Positions 58,820 through 64,000 of a stretch of 64,000 nucleotides of DNA are shown piece by piece. Source of the DNA: Himantopus leucocephalus (Eukaryota > Chordata > Aves > Charadriiformes > Recurvirostridae); NCBI GenBank assembly GCA_003993805.1, contig RSEF01000002.1, positions 10,525,309 to 10,589,308 on the forward strand, read 5' to 3'. Within the stretch, counting starts at the first letter, position 1; every line of letters begins with the position of its first letter. The notes below the pieces were generated by a model that saw only the letters and a program-made list of their open reading frames with translations, was not told the DNA's origin and searched no databases. Made by a program: the position numbers and the translations under genes.

Positions 58820-60639
58820 CCCGTGGCCACTAATAGCACGCTCTCTTCCCTTTCTGTAGCCTTATTTCATTGCAGCTTATTACCCACTACAATACTATCC
58901 TACTAACTTAGAAAGAAGCAGTGCTTACATATCAATGTCCTGGCAGATAAAGCACAATATGGGGCACTAATGCTCAAAGGAGGAAATGAACCTTTCATTG
59001 GAAGCCAGAAGGAATTTGGTTTCACGTGTCAATGTAGAGCGATACTGTGCTACTCCCAAAGCACAGTGGTGCAAACCCAGAAACGGGCACAGCACCGTAA
59101 GCTTTTTTGGTCTGGGATCATATGGGGCAAAAATTACTACTGTTTCTGCTGACTTTCAAAGAGCATTAGGCACCTGAATGCCTGCTGTGCTTCTGGAAAA
59201 TCTCCCTTAAAATATTTTTAAATCATAGCAGGGCATTCTACAGGGTTGCAGTATTTATTAACAGCAAGATTTAGTGAGCGACAGCGTTAACGCAACTTAT
59301 ATCAAACACATAGCAAAGGGGACGTAGATATTCCCTGAAGTTTCTGAGTTACTGTCAAAAGAAAGGGAGTTTTCTTGATTTCTTCTTATCAAGAAATAAA
59401 TCTGTGTTTGCGTCAGTCACAGATGCAACCTAAACAAGTGTGAATGGTTCCAGGCTTTGAAAGCATATGCATTCTCCCATCTTCCCTGCATTTCCTAACG
59501 CCATTAAACTTCCATATTCCCTTCCCCTTGTGAGTTCTCCAAACAACCACTCACACATCTCTATTTTGACTTACCAAGGTAAAAATTCATTCAACCATAC
59601 CTGACCTAGGGAATTTATCAGCTGGCAGAAGGCTGCAATTCAAGACATCCTCAGAACACAAAAACACAGCAATATTTTATCTGACACCTTTTCCAGCAAT
59701 CTATGCAAATATATACATTGATTTTTGCGTATTTTCTTTTTTAATTTTATTGCAACCAGACACAGGAAACTATCACAGTGGCATCAATGGCATGAAGAGA
59801 TACAATCTACTGAATGTGCTGGATCAGAATTGTTCTGACAAGATTCAGTGTAATAAATATATGATGAAAACAACACCTTGTTAATCACCAAAACACATTC
59901 CCTCACAGACACCAAGGCTTAGACTGGCTTATGGGCAGCACACCAGGCTTTGACAAAGCACTGAAAAAAGAGATCATTAGTTTGCCAAAACCATAAATCT
60001 AGCATGTCCAATTTTCAAACCACTGACAAATTATCTCCATAGAGTGACTAAATTTTTCAGATAGCATAATCTCCCAAGGTCTAGTGGTAAAACTGCAAGA
60101 ATCATGAGAAGAACCCCAAAATGCCAGTTTATTTTATGATTTATTATATAACTTGTAACGAAATTATTATCTTCCTGAACAAAATGACTGCATCTCTGAT
60201 CATGCTGCCAGGAAGAAAATGAATACTACCAACTACTAAATCAAACCAACAGGTTGGAGCCCACGTGGAAAGGGAATTTAACATGGCACGTGCAGGGCAC
60301 ACGGCATCCCTGTGAGTGTATCCACCAGCTTCTGCAGAACTGAGATTAATGCCAATAACCAGTTCTAATAACAAGTAAGACAGAAAAGCCAACATGTCCC
60401 AGACAGTAAGTTGGATAGGAAAGGAATGACACCGAGATTTGCTCAAGTGATTGTCAGGTATCTTGAGACCAAACCCTCACGGGTGACTGCACGATGAAAT
60501 GGCTGACAAGAGCCTAACGTAAATACATGTAAAGTGAAGCACAAAAGAGAAACAATCCTAAAGTTTACATAGACGGTGACGGGTTTTAAGCGATTAGCAC
60601 TCAGGGAGGAGAGCTTGAGTTACAATAAATAGACCTAAG
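58820..60639. other. No gene seen
   Basis: Unique AT-rich sequence. The 100-codon minus frame at 60144-60446 has no recognisable features. Confidence 0.5.
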
Positions 60640-61215
60640 AAAATGTCAACTTAGTGACCAGAAGCAGTCAAGGATGCAAACCAACTGCTGAGAATTATAG
60701 GGAAAGAAAAAGGGAACAAAACAGAAAAAAAATTACAACTGTATAAATCTATGGGACATCCTCATCCTGAAGATGGTGTGCAGTTCCCATGCTGCTCCCT
60801 GCCCCTAAATCATGTAGGAGAAATGGACAACATACGGACAAGTGCAAGAGGGATGAGTGAAGACAGAGACTGGCTTCCTTATGAGGAACAGCTACATAAA
60901 CTCAGACTCTTCAGCATAGAGAGGGACAAGAGGGTAGGGGTCTATATAAATGCATAGAAAGGAGAAGGTGAGCAGAAAACGCTTGTTCATTCTATCCTTC
61001 TACACAATAACTATGCAATATCACATAAAATGGCCTAAAAGATTACATGGATTCAAAAGGTATTCGACAAATTTAAAGAAGAAAAATTCTTTTAGGACTA
61101 CTAAATGCAGACAGCTCTGGCTCATGAAATTGCTGCAGGCTACAAGGATGTTCTTAAAGATATCTGAGAGTATGTTCCTGAATCCTGAGAATCTACAAAT
61201 TTCAAGGTGAGTAGT
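60640..61215 (+). mobile_element. Ancient CR1/L3-type LINE fragment, ORF2 end and 3' UTR
   Basis: In order, the segment matches the L3/CR1-L3 consensus: an AATTATAGGGAAAG block near 60696, TATAAATCTATGGGACATCC near 60742, GGTGTGCAGTTCCCATGCTG near 60775, CTTCCTTATGAGGAACAGCT near 60874, AAACGCTTGTTCATTCTATC near 60978, ACATGGATTCAAAAGGTATT near 61045 and CTGCAGGCTACAAGGATGTT near 61133. The frame is broken, so it is a fossil. It stops at about 61200, before the GCATCTGG terminus seen at 20262-20360. The 68- and 86-codon plus frames at 60751-61210 are remnants or chance within it. Confidence 0.82.
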
Positions 61216-62754
61216 TATCTAAACAACCAAACCAGAAAAGACCACATTGGTTTTACAGTATCCTTTTAAAGTTTTTTAGTTATTGAGCTACAGAACAGGA
61301 AAAACACTGTGACCATAATTTGCAGAGGATCTAGATGCTGAAGTGTGTTTTGTACTCAAACAGCAAAGACAAATACACAGGAGACAAGGCTGATCTGCAA
61401 GCAGCTTGAGAATAGATGAAAGGGCCAACTTAATTGGATAAATTTATTTTAATTGTTCATTGATCCAGCTTTAACTGTACTATCATAGTACAGCATTCTC
61501 TATTTTCTCTTACTTTATTGTGGAAACTCAAACAGTCCGATACACTGCCTTGATCATCCAGGAAATGAGTTGTTGGTACGGCTGGGTTTTTCTTCAGGGG
61601 AAAAAAAAAAAAGTTTGCTAGCTATATTCTGATGGCTTTAGCCCTTTTCATGCTTTATACTAAAGTTTTGGATTGTCACAGCAACAGATAATCCAGAACT
61701 CCATCAAAGCGATCAAAACATGCATGACATATCTGTGTGCTTCTTAAAATGTCAGTTTGCTCTGTTAAATCATGCCTAAGCTGTAACAACCTCCCTTCTC
61801 AGCAGAAAGCATTAAGAGTTGTTCATGTTTTGCATTATAACCTTGGTAAATATCACCAGACTTAGAAATCCAAGAATATCAAGCTACCAGCAGCACCCTC
61901 ATTTACTTATTTTCACTTAAGGATTTTGCTAGATACTGACTCACCAGAAAAATCCTTTGCCTGCTACACAAGAGCTATAGATCTTCTCCTAGAATTGGCT
62001 GGGCAGATGACAACCCTCGATCTCTGATTTTGTTTACCAGAACCCATGGGGAAAACATTTTCTGTTTAGCCCTTCCTCTGCTAGCCAAGCAGTAAAATGA
62101 GACCTTTTCCAGCAAAGCAATCATAACAGCTACCCCCGAAGCCTTCTCTGACTCACCCTCTTATTCATGTGTCCCCCACCTCAACATAAACCACAGTGAA
62201 ATATCCCCCTTTTAGTCAAAAGCTGGGAAAGCTCTAAAATAATGATCATCTCTGCAAGCAAATATCTCAGTAGGTAATTTTGCAGTAGGGGTGGGTTGTT
62301 ATTTGATGACAGAGGATCGTGTCGAGGAATGTAAGATCAATCACTCGTATCATTTAAAGAATCACAATTCTTCCAAAATGGACATTTCTAAACTTGTGTT
62401 TTGTTAGTAAGCCGTTCATCTGCAGGAGTTACAGGAATGCCTCCTTGGCACTGAACCCAAAGGAGAGCAACAGCAGCACTTTTCTGTTTATGAGAAACAG
62501 TCACGACAGCTAAGGATGCTACACACAGCAACTGACTCCATGGGACCTTATTGGTAGCTCGTACATAGGTCTTGTTTCTGCATATCTCTTCTATGCCACC
62601 ACAAAACTCCTGTGAAGCACACAACTAAAATACTTTTTGTTTTTTTTTTTTTTTCCCTAGCACATAGCATATACTTTCCATAGCAATAAAATCTACAGAA
62701 AGACACTGTTGAAGAAAGCCCAGGAGAATTTCCAGTCCCTTCCAGCACAGACAG
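61216..62754. other. No gene seen; poly(T) ending in an acceptor-like CCCTAG
   Basis: A run of 14 T at 62641-62654 followed by CCCTAG has the shape of a splice acceptor, but no donor or open frame pairs with it. The remaining sequence is AT-rich and unique. Confidence 0.5.
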
Positions 62755-63510
62755 TTTCCCAGCTACCACTGACAGATGTTTGCCTCCTCTGTTCTGAATT
62801 GTTCGCTTCACAAAAAAGTATTCCATATTCTTTCCTAAAGCCATCTATTATTATAAAGTTTCTCCTAATATCTAACCAAAATCTCATTGTTGCAAATAAA
62901 GATTTCCCAGACAAACTCTTTATTACAAAAAAAGTCTTTTCATAGCTAAGACTGTTAAAATTGTTTCTCTCGGTTTTCTCTTTTTTCAACTAAACAAATA
63001 CAGTTTTTCAAACTTCTGTCACGTTTCTCAATGCTTCTGAGTTCATCTGGACTCCCTCCAGTTTCCCTAATTTTCCTCCAAGCATTAGGCCCAGTACTCA
63101 ATTTCAGACTTCTCCGGTACCAAATAGAGCTGAATAATTACTTCCTATAACTTAAATACAACATATTTGTCAATATACCCTGGAATGAGCTCTACCACTT
63201 CTGCAATTGCACGCATTTTGGATCTATATTTAACTTGTCATCCACTATATCTATAAGCCACAAACCCCCTTTTCTGCAGAGATCTCCTTAGCCAATTACT
63301 CCCCTTTTTGTCCTGGTGTCATATGACTTTCCTTCCTAACTACAATACTTAGCATTTGTTTTTATTGAATTTTATCTTATTGATTTCACACTGTCGCTCA
63401 AATTCATCACGATCATTTGAAATTCTATGCCTGTCCTCTTCAAGACTGCTTGCAATTACCAATTTTGCAAACTTTAATTGTACTCCTTATGTCATTATCC
63501 AAAATGCTTA
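62755..63510 (-). mobile_element. Ancient CR1 LINE fragment, 3' UTR and ORF2 C-terminal part
   Basis: Read on the plus strand, the order is the reverse complement of sauropsid CR1: GACAGATGTTTGCCTCC near 62771, AGTTTCTCCTAATATCTAAC near 62858, TCATCTGGACTCCCTCCAG near 63044, TTTAACTTGTCATCCACTAT near 63229, TTGAATTTTATCTTATTGAT near 63365, GATCATTTGAAATTCTATGC near 63412, and AATTTTGCAAACTTTAATTG ending near 63480. It is strongly diverged with no coding capacity. The layout parallels the 3' half of the element at 49270-50900, in the same orientation. The 68-codon plus frame at 63417-63623 is antisense to it. Confidence 0.82.
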
Positions 63511-64000
63511 CAGAACAAATAGGTAGCTATAGTGCACACTCTCTCCTCCTCATATTAAAATATCAGCCTTTGCAAAAAGAGAGCAAGCATGTGGAAATCT
63601 ATAGTAAGATAGAAACATTGTAAGTAAGGTCTTTCTATTGAAAGAAACACACAGAAAATTCCCCAGTTCAGAATTTGACCAATTGGAAGTCATTCTTCCC
63701 CAGTACCTCCTTCCAGGAGTAATTCTAAAAGAAACAGCTGAATGTAACCCTTTGTAGGGGTCCTACAGTGCTCTTTACATGCTGGCACACTGCTCCCAGG
63801 AGAAACAGGCAATTAAACAGGGCACTTTCAAAGTCATAAATTCCAGATTGACACTAACATTAAGCTGGAGTCCTGTTCTGCTTGGTAGCCAAACATCTGC
63901 ATCAATGCAGATGAAAATGAGCTATCCAGCACAAGAGAATTGCCCATATAGACTGAATTATGAGCTTATATCTAAATGACTCAAATAAATCTGCTTAAAG
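63511..64000. other. No gene seen
   Basis: CR1 similarity ends near 63510. The 66-codon plus frame at 63779-63979 has no recognisable features. Confidence 0.5.

Noticed and set aside
63417..63623. 68-codon plus-strand frame
   Set aside because: It is mostly antisense to the old CR1 at 62755-63510.
1..64000. Bacterial-style systems (operons, CRISPR arrays, defence islands, phage)
   Set aside because: No spaced direct-repeat arrays or compact gene runs exist, and the repeats identify the DNA as avian nuclear genome.

Overview
The window is vertebrate nuclear DNA, almost certainly from a bird. The evidence is the repeats. There are young-looking CR1 (chicken repeat 1) LINE 3' ends with their octamer tail (5413-5479, 16582-16644, 22049-22431, 48196-48225). 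There is also a solo LTR whose ends and internal promoter/poly(A) layout match a family I know from neoavian genomes (26373-26868). Beneath these lies older, eroded CR1/L3-type LINE sequence of the kind shared by birds, crocodilians and turtles. The base composition is AT-rich by eye, with two local GC-rich patches. There are no bacterial genes, operons, CRISPR arrays or phage modules.

No complete protein-coding gene can be read from the sequence. Nearly all open frames are 60-180 codons, overlap one another on both strands and look like chance, antisense repeat sequence or frames running through N gaps. The window therefore looks like a gene desert or the inside of a very large intron. The best coding candidate is a 119-nt exon on the minus strand (10249-10367). 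It has a good acceptor, a strong donor and one open frame with protein-like composition, but I do not recognise the protein. Weaker exon-like segments lie at 16242-16338, 24573-24692 and 28213-28245 on the plus strand. An unidentified 132-codon open frame with a signal-peptide-like start lies at 39588-39986 on the minus strand.

Layout. 1-14 kb: unique AT-rich sequence, a GC-rich patch at 5.6-6.4 kb, the candidate exon at 10.3 kb and a duplication around a single N at 11.8 kb. 14-22.5 kb: an old CR1 (plus strand), a 100-N gap with CR1 at its edge, an old CR1 (minus), an L3 3' terminus (plus), another duplication around a single N, and a 383-bp CR1 (minus). 22.5-35.5 kb: unique sequence, the solo LTR, and a GC-rich patch at 34.8-35.5 kb. 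35.5-49 kb: unique sequence with microsatellites and a third large duplication around a single N. 49.3-50.9 kb: a long decayed CR1 on the minus strand that still shows reverse-transcriptase signatures. 52.7-53.7 kb: a poly(A) run followed by a 970-N gap. 53.7-64 kb: unique sequence, an (AAAAT)n microsatellite, an L3/CR1 fragment (plus) and an old CR1 fragment (minus).

Assembly quality matters here. All four isolated single Ns (3733, 11807, 20943, 42903) sit exactly between near-identical direct repeats, which points to unmerged overlapping contig ends rather than biology. I found no convincing novel biological system. The items most worth checking are the 10.3 kb exon, several CpG-retaining AT-rich segments that look like conserved non-coding elements, and the duplication pattern.
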